Shown in pieces: positions 16,694 through 25,265 of a DNA stretch of 42,298 bases. Position numbers and translations under genes: made by a program. Origin of the DNA: Candidatus Saganbacteria bacterium (GTDB lineage Bacteria > Margulisbacteria > WOR-1 > O2-12-FULL-45-9 > XYB2-FULL-48-7); NCBI GenBank assembly GCA_016939335.1, contig JAFGHC010000010.1, positions 1-42,298 of the forward strand, in the 5' to 3' direction. Every line of letters starts with the position of its first letter. Positions within the stretch are counted from its first letter, which is position 1. A model generated the notes under the pieces. It saw only the letters and a program-made list of their open reading frames with translations. It had not been told where the DNA came from and made no database searches.

Positions 16694-17919
16694 AAGTTTA
16701 CTTCGTTAGCCTGGGCTGCCCGAAGAACCTGACCGACACCGAAGTGATGATGGGCCAGTTCGCTTCGGCCGGCTACCGGATCACGACCCGCCCCCGGGAA
16801 GCCGACACGATCGTCGTCAACACCTGCGCCTTCCTCAAAACCGCCAGAGACGAAGCGCTGGCCACAATCAAAGAAATGGCCGAGTGGAAGCAGAAAGGGA
16901 ACTGCAAGCAATTATTGATAGCGGGCTGTTTGCCAAAATACCTTAATTCGTCATTCGTCATTCGTCATTCGTCATTATCCCAGGTTGACGGTTTGCTCGA
17001 CAGCGTCACCTTGCCGAGCTACTGCGTTCCCCGCATCAAAGCCACTCCCCCCTGGACCGCTTATGTAAAAATCTCGGAAGGGTGCAACAACCGCTGCACC
17101 TATTGCCTCATCCCGTCGCTGCGCGGCCCGCTGCGCCACCGCCCGGCCGCCGATGTGGTCAGAGAAGCCGAGGCACTGGCCCGCCGCGGCGTCAAAGAGA
17201 TCGTCTTGATCGCCCAGGACACCACCGCCCACCCCGATCTGGCCGAAATATTGAGGAAAACAGCCCGGCTCAACGGTTTGCGCTGGGTCCGGCTGATGTA
17301 CGCCCACCCCGCTCACCTGACCGATCAAGTCATCAAAGTTATCGCGGCGGAGCGCAAAATAGTCAAGTATTTGGACTTGCCAATCCAGCACGCGGGTGAT
17401 AAAATATTAAAGCTGATGAACCGGCGCTACACGCGCCAAGAGCTTGAAGCGTTAATTTCAAAAATCAGGAGGGAAATTCCCAAGATCGCCCTCCGCACCG
17501 CGGTCATCGCTGGTTTTCCCGGTGAGGGCGAGGCCGAGTTCGGGGAGCTGCTCGATTTTATCAGGAAGGTGAAGTTCGACCGTCTCGGTTGTTTCATCTT
17601 CCAGCCGGAGAACGGAACGCCTGCGAGCAAAATGAAGGGGCGGGTGTCCGGGCCAGTAAAAATCAGAAGAGCAAAAAGGTTGATGAGGGCGCAGGCCCTC
17701 GTGTCCAGGGAGTTGAATAAAAACTTGATCGGTCAAAACGTCGAAATCATCATTGAAGGAGCGGTCCGGGGCGGGTTCGTCGGCCGCAGCCGCCGGGACG
17801 CGCCGGAGATCGACGGCCGGGTTTTTATCAAGTCCGCTCACCATCTCACACCGGGAAAGATCGTCAAGGCGCGCCTGACCGGCGCCGGCACTTATGATCT
17901 TTTCGCGGGTGTGACTTGA
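16690..17919 (+). CDS. rimO: Ribosomal protein S12 methylthiotransferase (RimO)
   Basis: Adds a methylthio group to the conserved aspartate of ribosomal protein S12. The 409 residues hold an N-terminal UPF0004 domain with three cluster cysteines (SLGCPKN, NTCAF, AGCLPKY), a radical-SAM domain with CNNRCTYC, and a C-terminal TRAM domain. A four-copy perfect ATTCGTC array (16946-16980) sits immediately after AGCLPKY and encodes NSSFVIRHSSLS before VDGLLDSV, enlarging a loop next to the third auxiliary-cluster cysteine. It overlaps rlmN and pgsA by 4 bases each. Confidence 0.95.
   Translation: MKVYFVSLGCPKNLTDTEVMMGQFASAGYRITTRPREADTIVVNTCAFLKTARDEALATIKEMAEWKQKGNCKQLLIAGCLPKYLNSSFVIRHSSLSQVDGLLDSVTLPSYCVPRIKATPPWTAYVKISEGCNNRCTYCLIPSLRGPLRHRPAADVVREAEALARRGVKEIVLIAQDTTAHPDLAEILRKTARLNGLRWVRLMYAHPAHLTDQVIKVIAAERKIVKYLDLPIQHAGDKILKLMNRRYTRQELEALISKIRREIPKIALRTAVIAGFPGEGEAEFGELLDFIRKVKFDRLGCFIFQPENGTPASKMKGRVSGPVKIRRAKRLMRAQALVSRELNKNLIGQNVEIIIEGAVRGGFVGRSRRDAPEIDGRVFIKSAHHLTPGKIVKARLTGAGTYDLFAGVT
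16946..16980. repeat. ATTCGTC heptamer array inside rimO
   Basis: Four perfect ATTCGTC units plus a fifth degenerate unit (ATTATCC). The peptide it encodes is nearly the same as in the TonB receptor signal peptide, because both use the same reading phase. Confidence 0.92.
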
Positions 17920-18413
17920 CGCTGGCGACCAAAGTCACCCTGGCCAGGATCGCTCTTATCCCCTTCTGCCTCGGCTTTCTGCTGACCGGTTTCTGGGGGT
18001 TGTCGGCGCTGCTCTTCGCCGCGCTCTCGTTCTCTGACGCCATCGACGGCTACCTGGCCAGGAAATACCATCAGGTCTCCGAGCTGGGCAAACAGCTCGA
18101 TCCCCTGGCCGACAAGCTGCTCGTGCTGACGATGCTGATCGCCCTGACGGCGCTCGGCAAGGCCGGGCCGGTCCCCGTCATGCTGCTGGTGGCGCGCGAG
18201 TTCGTGATCGCCAGCCTGCGCACGCGCAAGGTTTTCGCGGCCAGCCCGGTCGCCAAATGGAAGACCGTAGCGGAGATGGTCGCCGTTTTCCTGGCGGTCC
18301 TCAACCTGCCGCTGGCCGGCGCGACGCTCTGGCTGGCGGTCATCCTGGCCTACGTTTCGGGAGGCGCTTACCTGTGGCAGAGCCGGCTCCTCAAACAGTT
18401 GAAATTAAATTAG
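17916..18413 (+). CDS. pgsA: CDP-alcohol phosphatidyltransferase (PgsA-type)
   Basis: Probably makes phosphatidylglycerophosphate from CDP-diacylglycerol and glycerol-3-phosphate. The 165-residue integral membrane protein has about five helices and the full CDP-alcohol transferase motif in SDAIDGYLARKYHQVSELG followed by QLDPLADKLL (all aspartates and the glycine present). It is at the short end for PgsA. The start is a TTG overlapping the rimO stop by 4 bases, so translation is coupled. The C-terminus overlaps cinA by 40 bases. Confidence 0.9.
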   Translation: MTLATKVTLARIALIPFCLGFLLTGFWGLSALLFAALSFSDAIDGYLARKYHQVSELGKQLDPLADKLLVLTMLIALTALGKAGPVPVMLLVAREFVIASLRTRKVFAASPVAKWKTVAEMVAVFLAVLNLPLAGATLWLAVILAYVSGGAYLWQSRLLKQLKLN

Positions 18414-18931
18414 AGGATTTTTTCACCAAGGTCCTCTCGGTCATCGGCCGGACGACCGATCAGCAGATCGCCGAGCAGCTGAAAAAGAGCGGGCAGACGG
18501 TCGCGGTGGCCGAGTCGCTGACCGGCGGGCTGATCAGCAGCCGGCTGACGGACCTGCCGGGGAGTTCGGACTACTTTATCGGCGGGATAGTTTCTTATTC
18601 GCCGCGGATAAAGGTGACCCAGGTCGGAGTGCCCGCCGGGGTGATCAGCCAGTACGGCGTGGTCAGCAAAGAGGTGGCGGTCGCCCTGGCCGAGGAGATC
18701 AAGAAACGGTTCCGGACCGATATCGGCCTTGCGGCGACGGGGGTCGCCGGCCCCGCCCCGCTCCCGCCGGCCCCGGTCGGCAAGGTCTTCATCGCGCTGG
18801 CCGGCCGGAAAGAGACCGATTGGAAAGAGCTGAACCTGCAGGGGACGCGGGCGGAGATCAGGGAGAAAGCGGCGCAGGCCTGTTTGGGATTGCTTTGGCT
18901 CTATTTAGGCGGGGAAGAGGTCATTAAATAG
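18374..18931 (+). CDS. CinA C-terminal domain protein (nicotinamide-nucleotide amidohydrolase, PncC type)
   Basis: Stand-alone CinA C-terminal domain that deamidates nicotinamide mononucleotide in pyridine-nucleotide recycling. Of 185 residues, the domain runs from about 30: [47 protein letters not shown] and [12 protein letters not shown]. The N-terminal molybdopterin-binding half of full CinA is absent. Start GTG 18374 was chosen because GGGAGG lies 9 bases upstream, inside pgsA; the remaining ATG-type alternative lies far within pgsA. The position before recA matches a widely conserved cinA-recA pairing. Confidence 0.9.
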   Translation: MAEPAPQTVEIKLEDFFTKVLSVIGRTTDQQIAEQLKKSGQTVAVAESLTGGLISSRLTDLPGSSDYFIGGIVSYSPRIKVTQVGVPAGVISQYGVVSKEVAVALAEEIKKRFRTDIGLAATGVAGPAPLPPAPVGKVFIALAGRKETDWKELNLQGTRAEIREKAAQACLGLLWLYLGGEEVIK

Positions 18932-18978
18932 TCGCGGGTCACGAGTCATTGGCGGTTCGCTGACTCGTGACTCGAAGA
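18932..18978. repeat. TGACTCG-type repeat forming an inverted repeat before recA
   Basis: Copies of the TGACTCG unit occur in both orientations. GTCACGAGTCA (18938-18948) is a perfect 11-base complement of TGACTCGTGAC (18961-18971) around a 12-base loop. It starts right after the cinA stop. No T-run follows, so it is not a standard terminator; it might act as a processing or stability hairpin. Confidence 0.75.
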
Positions 18979-18998
18979 CAAAAAAAGGGGGAAGATTT

Positions 18999-20057
<1,059 letters not shown>

Positions 20058-20096
20058 ACATTGAAGTGAGCTGATTTTGAAAGGGGGTCCCCTAAC

Positions 20097-21644
20097 ATGA
20101 CGCTATACACATTGAGTTATCTCATCATTGCCGCCGCGGCCGTCTTCGGCCTGGCGGTCGCTTATCTCCTGATCAGGAGACAGCTGGCGGAACAAAAGGT
20201 CCGCATCGCCGAAGAAACGGCCAAGCGGGTCGTCGAGGACGCCAAGAAGGACGCGGAGCGGATCAAAAAAGAGGCGCTGCTCGAGGCCCGGGACGAAGGG
20301 ATCAGGCTGAAGGCGGAGCTGGAGCGGGACAGCAAGGAGCGCAAGAACGAGCTGACTCAGTTGGAGCGCCGTTTGCAGTCGCGCGAAGACCATCTGGAGA
20401 ACAAGGAAAAGAACGTCGAGAACCGGGAAAAGATGCTCAAAAAGATCGAGGAGGACGTCGTCAAGCTCAAAGACACCCTCAACGAGGCGAAGGGCCAGCT
20501 GATCGTTGAACTGGAAAAGGTCGCCGCTCTCTCCCGCGAGGATGCCAGAAAAGAGCTCTTGAGCCGCCTGGACAAAGAGCTGGAGATCGAAGCGGCCAAA
20601 AGGATCAAGGCGAGCGAAGAAGAGGTCAGGAAAGAGTCGGACAAAAGGGCGCGGGAGATCCTGGCCACCGCCATCCAGCGCTGCGCGGTCGATCACGTGG
20701 TCGAGACGACCACTTCCGTCGTCGAACTGCCGAGCGATGACATGAAGGGGCGGATCATCGGCCGCGAGGGCCGGAACATCCGCGCCTTTGAAACGCTGAC
20801 CGGCGTCGACCTGATCGTTGACGACACGCCGGAGGCGGTCATCCTTTCGAGCTTCGATCCGCTGCGCCGGGAGACCGCGCGCCTGACCCTGCAGAAGCTG
20901 ATCGCCGACGGCCGGATCCACCCGGCCCGCGTCGAAGAAATGTACGAGAAGTCGAAAGGCGAGCTCAAGACCGCCATGTGGGAACACGGCGAACAGGCGG
21001 CGCTCGAGGTCGGCGTCCACGGCCTGCCGCCGGTCATCATCCAGCTGCTCGGCCGGCTCCATTACCGCACCTCCTACGGGCAGAACGTCCTCCAGCACTC
21101 GGTCGAAATGGCCCACCTGGCCGGCATGCTGGCCGCGGAGCTCGGGGTCAACGTCAACCTGGCCAAGCGGGCCGCCCTGCTCCACGACCTGGGCAAAGCG
21201 ATCGACCAGGACGTTGAAGGAACGCACGTCCGTCTCGGCGTGACTTTCGCCGAAAAAGCCGGCGAGTCCCCCGAAGTGCTTCACGCGATCGAGGCCCACC
21301 ACGGCGACGTCGAGCCGAAAACGATCGAAGCGGTCATCGTCCAGGTCTGCGACGCGATCTCGAGCGCCCGCCCCGGCGCCCGCCGCGACTCGCTTGAGGC
21401 CTACGTCAAGCGGCTGGAGAAACTCGAAGGGGTCGCCAAATCTTTCGACGGCGTGGAAAAGGTCTACGCCATCTCGGCCGGGCGCGAGGTCCGCGTGGTG
21501 GTCCAGCCGGAGCGGATCGACGACGCCATGGCCCCCAAGCTGGCGCACGACATCGCCAAGAAGATCGAGGCCGAGCTGGAATATCCGGGCGAGATCAAGG
21601 TGACGGTCATCAGAGAGACACGTTCAACCGACGTGGCTAAATAA
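20097..21644 (+). CDS. rny: Ribonuclease Y
   Basis: Membrane-anchored endoribonuclease that initiates mRNA decay. The 515 residues contain an N-terminal membrane helix (about 7-26), a long charged coiled coil (about 30-200), a KH domain with [15 protein letters not shown] and an HD domain with [18 protein letters not shown] as metal site. Length is typical. It lies 39 bases after recA and carries AAAGGGGG before the ATG; that site is part of a short GGGG/CCCC palindrome which could partly hide it. The stop codon lies in a heptamer array. Confidence 0.97.
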   Translation: MTLYTLSYLIIAAAAVFGLAVAYLLIRRQLAEQKVRIAEETAKRVVEDAKKDAERIKKEALLEARDEGIRLKAELERDSKERKNELTQLERRLQSREDHLENKEKNVENREKMLKKIEEDVVKLKDTLNEAKGQLIVELEKVAALSREDARKELLSRLDKELEIEAAKRIKASEEEVRKESDKRAREILATAIQRCAVDHVVETTTSVVELPSDDMKGRIIGREGRNIRAFETLTGVDLIVDDTPEAVILSSFDPLRRETARLTLQKLIADGRIHPARVEEMYEKSKGELKTAMWEHGEQAALEVGVHGLPPVIIQLLGRLHYRTSYGQNVLQHSVEMAHLAGMLAAELGVNVNLAKRAALLHDLGKAIDQDVEGTHVRLGVTFAEKAGESPEVLHAIEAHHGDVEPKTIEAVIVQVCDAISSARPGARRDSLEAYVKRLEKLEGVAKSFDGVEKVYAISAGREVRVVVQPERIDDAMAPKLAHDIAKKIEAELEYPGEIKVTVIRETRSTDVAK

Positions 21645-21667
21645 CTTATAACCGATAACTTATAACT
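21641..21667. repeat. ATAACTT heptamer array forming the rny-ymdB spacer
   Basis: ATAACTT, ATAACCG, ATAACTT and a final ATAACT directly before the ymdB ATG. The array contains the last bases of rny and the whole spacer, and leaves no Shine-Dalgarno sequence. Confidence 0.85.
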
Positions 21668-22483
21668 ATGAATATCTTGTTCATCGGCGATATTGTCGGG
21701 TCGTACGGGCGGGCGGTCGTCAAACAGCTCCTGCCCGGGCTGAAAAAAGAGTACGCCGTCGACCTGACGGTCGCCAACGGGGAGAATTCGGCGCACGGTT
21801 ACAGCATCACCGAAAAGATCTATCACGAACTGCTGGAACTGGGGATCGACGCCCTGACGATGGGCAATCACCTGTTCGAAAAGAAGGAGCTGGTCCAGAA
21901 GATCGACGGCTACGACCGGCTCTGCCGGCCCGCCAACCTTCCCTCCGGCACGCCGGGCAGAGACCATTTGTTGCTCGACGTCAAAGGGACAAAAGTCGCC
22001 CTGATCAACCTGCTCGGCCGCGTTTTTATGCAGTGTGTTGACTGCCCGTTCCAGGCCGCCGACCGCCTGCTGCCGCTGGTCAGGGAGCAGGCCGGGATCA
22101 TTCTCGTCGATTTCCACGGCGAAGCCACGTCGGAAAAAGCGGGGCTGGGCTATTATCTCGCGGGCCGGGTGGCCGCTGTGCTCGGCACGCATACCCACGT
22201 CATGACCGCCGACGAGCGGGTCCTGCCGGGCGGCACCGCTTTCGTGACCGATGTGGGAATGGCCGGCTCGCAGGATTCGGTCATCGGCATGAACAAGGAA
22301 CAGATCATTAAACGATTCGTCACGCAAATGCCGGAAAAGTTCGAGCCGACCGATTACGGCCCCGGTTTGTTCAATGCGGTCGTGATCACGATCGACGCGA
22401 AAACCGGGCAAGCGACGGCGATCAAACGGATCCAGCGGGTGACCGAGCCGCTCGCCCTCACGCGGCAGGAAAAAAACGACTAG
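21668..22483 (+). CDS. ymdB: YmdB family metallophosphoesterase (TIGR00282 type)
   Basis: A 271-residue calcineurin-like phosphoesterase of the TIGR00282 family, related to Bacillus YmdB, a cyclic-nucleotide phosphodiesterase commonly encoded next to rny. Metal-binding motifs are seen in MNILFIGDIVGSYGR, VANGENSAHGY, DALTMGNHLFEKKE, LVDFHGEATSEK and GTHTHVMTADERVLP. All usual ligands are present. It follows rny by 23 bases that are wholly a heptamer array, without a ribosome binding site, so translation probably depends on coupling to rny. Its TAG shares the tetramer CTAG with the stop of valS on the other strand. Confidence 0.95.
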   Translation: MNILFIGDIVGSYGRAVVKQLLPGLKKEYAVDLTVANGENSAHGYSITEKIYHELLELGIDALTMGNHLFEKKELVQKIDGYDRLCRPANLPSGTPGRDHLLLDVKGTKVALINLLGRVFMQCVDCPFQAADRLLPLVREQAGIILVDFHGEATSEKAGLGYYLAGRVAAVLGTHTHVMTADERVLPGGTAFVTDVGMAGSQDSVIGMNKEQIIKRFVTQMPEKFEPTDYGPGLFNAVVITIDAKTGQATAIKRIQRVTEPLALTRQEKND

Positions 22484-25200
22484 GCCAGGTCTTTGATCTG
22501 GGCGAGGACCAGTTTTTTCTTCTCGGCCAATTCCGCCAGTTTGGCCTTCTGCGCCTCGACCGCCGTCTTCGGGGCTCTGGCGATGAAATTCTGGTCGGTC
22601 AGCAGCTTGCCGATCCGTTCCCGTTCCGCCGTCAGCCGCTCAACTTCCTTCTCCAGCCGCTCGCGTTCTTTGGCAAGATCGACCAGGCCGGCCAGCGGCA
22701 CGTAACCTTGAGTTTTGGCAACGGCAAAGGGGGCGGCTTGTCTGGGCGCCGTCGCGCCGGGCGCTTCGACCCGCAATGAAGAAAGCCGGGCCAGGACCTT
22801 GATGGGTCCCTGGAAAAGCTCAAAGGTTTTTAGTTCCGATTTATCCGGCATAATGACGGCGGCGACTTCCTTGGCCGCCAGTCCGTAGTTCGCCTTGATG
22901 TTGCGCAGCGCGGTGACCAGCCCTTTCAGGTACTCAAACTCGTCTTCCACTCCTGCGTTGATCCGTTCCGCCTCCGCCGCCGGGAAAGCCGCTAGCATAA
23001 TGCTCGGCTTGTCCTCCCCCCCGTCGGTCACCGCTTTGAGTTTCTGCCAGATCTCTTCGGTAATGAAAGGCATAAAGGGATGAAGCAGACGCATCGTCCG
23101 CTCAAGAACGAATAAAAGGGCCTGGACCGTCCGCTGTTTCTTCTTTTCGTCCTTCCCATAGAGATCGATCTTGGAGAGCTCGATAAACCAGTCGCAGAAA
23201 TCGCCCCAGATGAAATTATAGAGCTCCCAGGCGGCGCGGCCGAACTCGTAACTGCCGATCCCGGCGCTAATTTCCGCAGTTGTGCGGTTCAGCCGGCTGA
23301 CGATCCATTGTTCGGCCGGCGAGAGGCTGGCCGGCAGCTCGAGTTTCGGCTTTCCCTGAACATTCATCAAGACGAAGCGGCTGGCGTTCCAGATCTTGTT
23401 GGCGAAGTTGCGCGCCTCGGTGATCTTCTCCTCGGACAGTTTGACGTCCTGCCCCTGCCCCGCGATCAGCGAGAGGAAAGCGAAGCGGAGGGCGTCGGCC
23501 CCCGCCTTGTCGATCACCTCGAGCGGGTCGATCACGTTCCCCCACGACTTGCTCATCTTCTTGCCGTGGATATCCTTGACCAGGGCGTTGAAATAGACGG
23601 TGTGGAAGGGGGCCTGCCTCATGAAGTGGAGCCCGGCCATGATCATCCGCGCCACCCAGAAGAAGATGATATCGTAGCTCGTCACCAGGACATCGGTCGG
23701 ATAGTAGGTTTTTAAGTCCTCCGTCTCGTCCGGCCAGCCGAGCGTCGAGAACGGCCAGAGCGCCGACGAGAACCAGGTGTCGAAAACATCGGGGTCTTGA
23801 ACTATGTTTGTCCCTCCGCATTTTGGGCACTTTTCCGGCTTCTCTTCCGAGACAATAATTTCACTGCATTCATTTTGACTTTTGACTTTTGACTTTTGAC
23901 TTTGACAATACCAGGCGGGAATTTGATGCCCCCACCAGAGCTGGCGGGAAATGCACCAGTCGCGCAGGTTGGTCATCCACTGGAGGTAAACCCTGGTCCA
24001 CCGTTCGGGGACGAATTTGACCTCCCCCGCCTCGACCGCCGCGATCGCTTTTTCCGCCAGCGGCTTCACTTTGACGAACCACTGGTCGGAAAGGTACGGC
24101 TCGATCACCGTCTTGCAGCGGTAGCAATGGCCGATCGAAGTTTCATAATCCTCGACTTTGACCAGCAGGCCTTTTTCTTCCAGCCGTTTAACGATCTCTT
24201 CCCGCGCCTTGAACCTGTCGAGCCCTTCGATCCCTGCTGCTCCCTGCTTCTCCTTGTCGCTCCCGAATTCCCTGAAAGTAATGCGGCCGTCAGGGGTGAG
24301 CACGTTAATGAACGGTAAATTGTGCCGGAGCCCCATTTCATAATCGTTGGGATCATGGGCCGGCGTGACTTTAACGGCGCCGGTGCCGAACGCCGGGTCG
24401 ACAAAATCGTCCTTGATGATCGGGATATGGCGTCCGACAATGGGAAGTTCCACCGTTTCCCCCCACCTATGTTTGTAGCGCTCGTCTTTGGGGTTGACCG
24501 CGACCGCCGTGTCTCCGAGCATCGTCTCCGGTCTTGTAGTCGCTACCACAATGTGCTGACCCGCGACCCGCGACTCGTGACCCGAGACTGGATACTTGAT
24601 GTGCCAGAGGTGGCCCTTGACCGTTTCGTAGCCGACCTCGATATCGGAAATGGCCGTGCCGCATCTCGGGCACCAGTTGATGATCCGTTTGCCGCGGTAG
24701 ATCAGCCCTTCGTGATAGAGCTGGACGAAGTGTTTTTTGACCGCCCGGTTGAGCCCTTCGTCCATCGTGAACCGCTCGCGCGACCAGTCGCAGGAGGCCC
24801 CCAAACGCCGCAGCTGCTGCGTGATCCGCCCGCCGTACTCTTTTTTCCATTCCCAGACTTTGGCGACGAACTTTTCCCGCCCCAGGTCTTCTTTCCGCTG
24901 TCCTTCTTTCTTCAGTTCGCGTTCGACCACGTTCTGCGTCGCGATCCCGGCGTGGTCGGTGCCGGGCAGCCAGAGCGTCTGAAATCCCTGCATTCTTTTA
25001 TAACGGATCAGGAGGTCCTGAATGGAGTTGTTGAGCGCGTGCCCCATGTGGAGGGACCCGGTAACATTGGGCGGAGGAATGACGATGGTAAACGGCTTTC
25101 CCTGGCCGGCCGGCTTGAAATAGCCGCTCTCTTCCCAAACCTTATACCATTTTTGCTCGACTTCGGCAGGATTATAAACTTTCGCCAGTTCTTCGCCCAT
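22480..25200 (-). CDS. valS: Valyl-tRNA synthetase
   Basis: Charges tRNA-Val. 906 residues: N-terminal VYNPAEVEQKWYKVWEE, the HIGH-class motif HMGHALN, an editing domain with VVATTRPETMLGDTAVAV, KMSKS in GKKMSKSWGNVIDP, an anticodon domain, and a C-terminal coiled coil (DLAKERERLEKEVERL onward). The start ATG 25200 follows TAAAAT by 7 bases; a longer reading adds 32 unrelated residues. Three arrays interrupt it in frame: TGACCCG heptamers (24557-24591) before the editing motif, decamers (24231-24270), and TTTTGAC heptamers (23873-23906) that separate the two cysteines of the expected CxxC zinc knuckle by 12 residues instead of 2. Confidence 0.97.
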   Translation of the reverse strand: MGEELAKVYNPAEVEQKWYKVWEESGYFKPAGQGKPFTIVIPPPNVTGSLHMGHALNNSIQDLLIRYKRMQGFQTLWLPGTDHAGIATQNVVERELKKEGQRKEDLGREKFVAKVWEWKKEYGGRITQQLRRLGASCDWSRERFTMDEGLNRAVKKHFVQLYHEGLIYRGKRIINWCPRCGTAISDIEVGYETVKGHLWHIKYPVSGHESRVAGQHIVVATTRPETMLGDTAVAVNPKDERYKHRWGETVELPIVGRHIPIIKDDFVDPAFGTGAVKVTPAHDPNDYEMGLRHNLPFINVLTPDGRITFREFGSDKEKQGAAGIEGLDRFKAREEIVKRLEEKGLLVKVEDYETSIGHCYRCKTVIEPYLSDQWFVKVKPLAEKAIAAVEAGEVKFVPERWTRVYLQWMTNLRDWCISRQLWWGHQIPAWYCQSQKSKVKSQNECSEIIVSEEKPEKCPKCGGTNIVQDPDVFDTWFSSALWPFSTLGWPDETEDLKTYYPTDVLVTSYDIIFFWVARMIMAGLHFMRQAPFHTVYFNALVKDIHGKKMSKSWGNVIDPLEVIDKAGADALRFAFLSLIAGQGQDVKLSEEKITEARNFANKIWNASRFVLMNVQGKPKLELPASLSPAEQWIVSRLNRTTAEISAGIGSYEFGRAAWELYNFIWGDFCDWFIELSKIDLYGKDEKKKQRTVQALLFVLERTMRLLHPFMPFITEEIWQKLKAVTDGGEDKPSIMLAAFPAAEAERINAGVEDEFEYLKGLVTALRNIKANYGLAAKEVAAVIMPDKSELKTFELFQGPIKVLARLSSLRVEAPGATAPRQAAPFAVAKTQGYVPLAGLVDLAKERERLEKEVERLTAERERIGKLLTDQNFIARAPKTAVEAQKAKLAELAEKKKLVLAQIKDLA
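23873..23906. repeat. TTTTGAC heptamer array splitting a CxxC motif in valS
   Basis: Four perfect TTTTGAC units and a partial fifth. They encode QSQKSKVKSQNE between the two cysteines of a motif that usually reads CDDCG in valyl-tRNA synthetases. Confidence 0.92.
24231..24270. repeat. Decamer array inside valS
   Basis: Four 10-mers of the form TCCCTGCTTC, degenerating toward the end. It encodes a charged loop (GSDKEKQGAAG) between the ITFREF and GLDRFKAREE segments. The unit resembles the macrodomain array. Confidence 0.75.
24557..24591. repeat. TGACCCG heptamer array inside valS
   Basis: Five 7-mers close to TGACTCG/CGACCCG. They encode VSGHESRVAGQ in a loop ahead of the editing-domain motif VVATTRPETM. 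Confidence 0.8.
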
Positions 25201-25207
25201 GTTTATG

Positions 25208-25216
25208 ATTTTAGCA
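25208..25216 (-). promoter_or_regulatory. valS extended -10 promoter, predicted leaderless
   Basis: Minus-strand TGCTAAAAT, with TAAAAT ending 7 bases before the ATG at 25200. There is no Shine-Dalgarno sequence and no space for a T-box leader. Confidence 0.55.
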
Positions 25217-25265
25217 CAAGCTTGTCGACTTTTCCGCAAAAAGCATCCCGAATAAGAGGCGGCTT

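Noticed and set aside
18257-18373. Earlier start for the CinA-domain gene, deep inside pgsA
   Set aside because: The extra residues are a shifted frame of pgsA; GGGAGG 9 bases before GTG 18374 explains the start better.
18932-18978. Rho-independent terminator after cinA
   Set aside because: The hairpin is convincing but it is followed by an A/G-rich run, not by T residues.
20103-21548. 481-codon open frame antisense to rny, and similar long antisense frames
   Set aside because: They mirror the strongly conserved RNase Y and other genes; the frames are open because of G+C-rich codon bias and the products are low-complexity R/D-rich without motifs.
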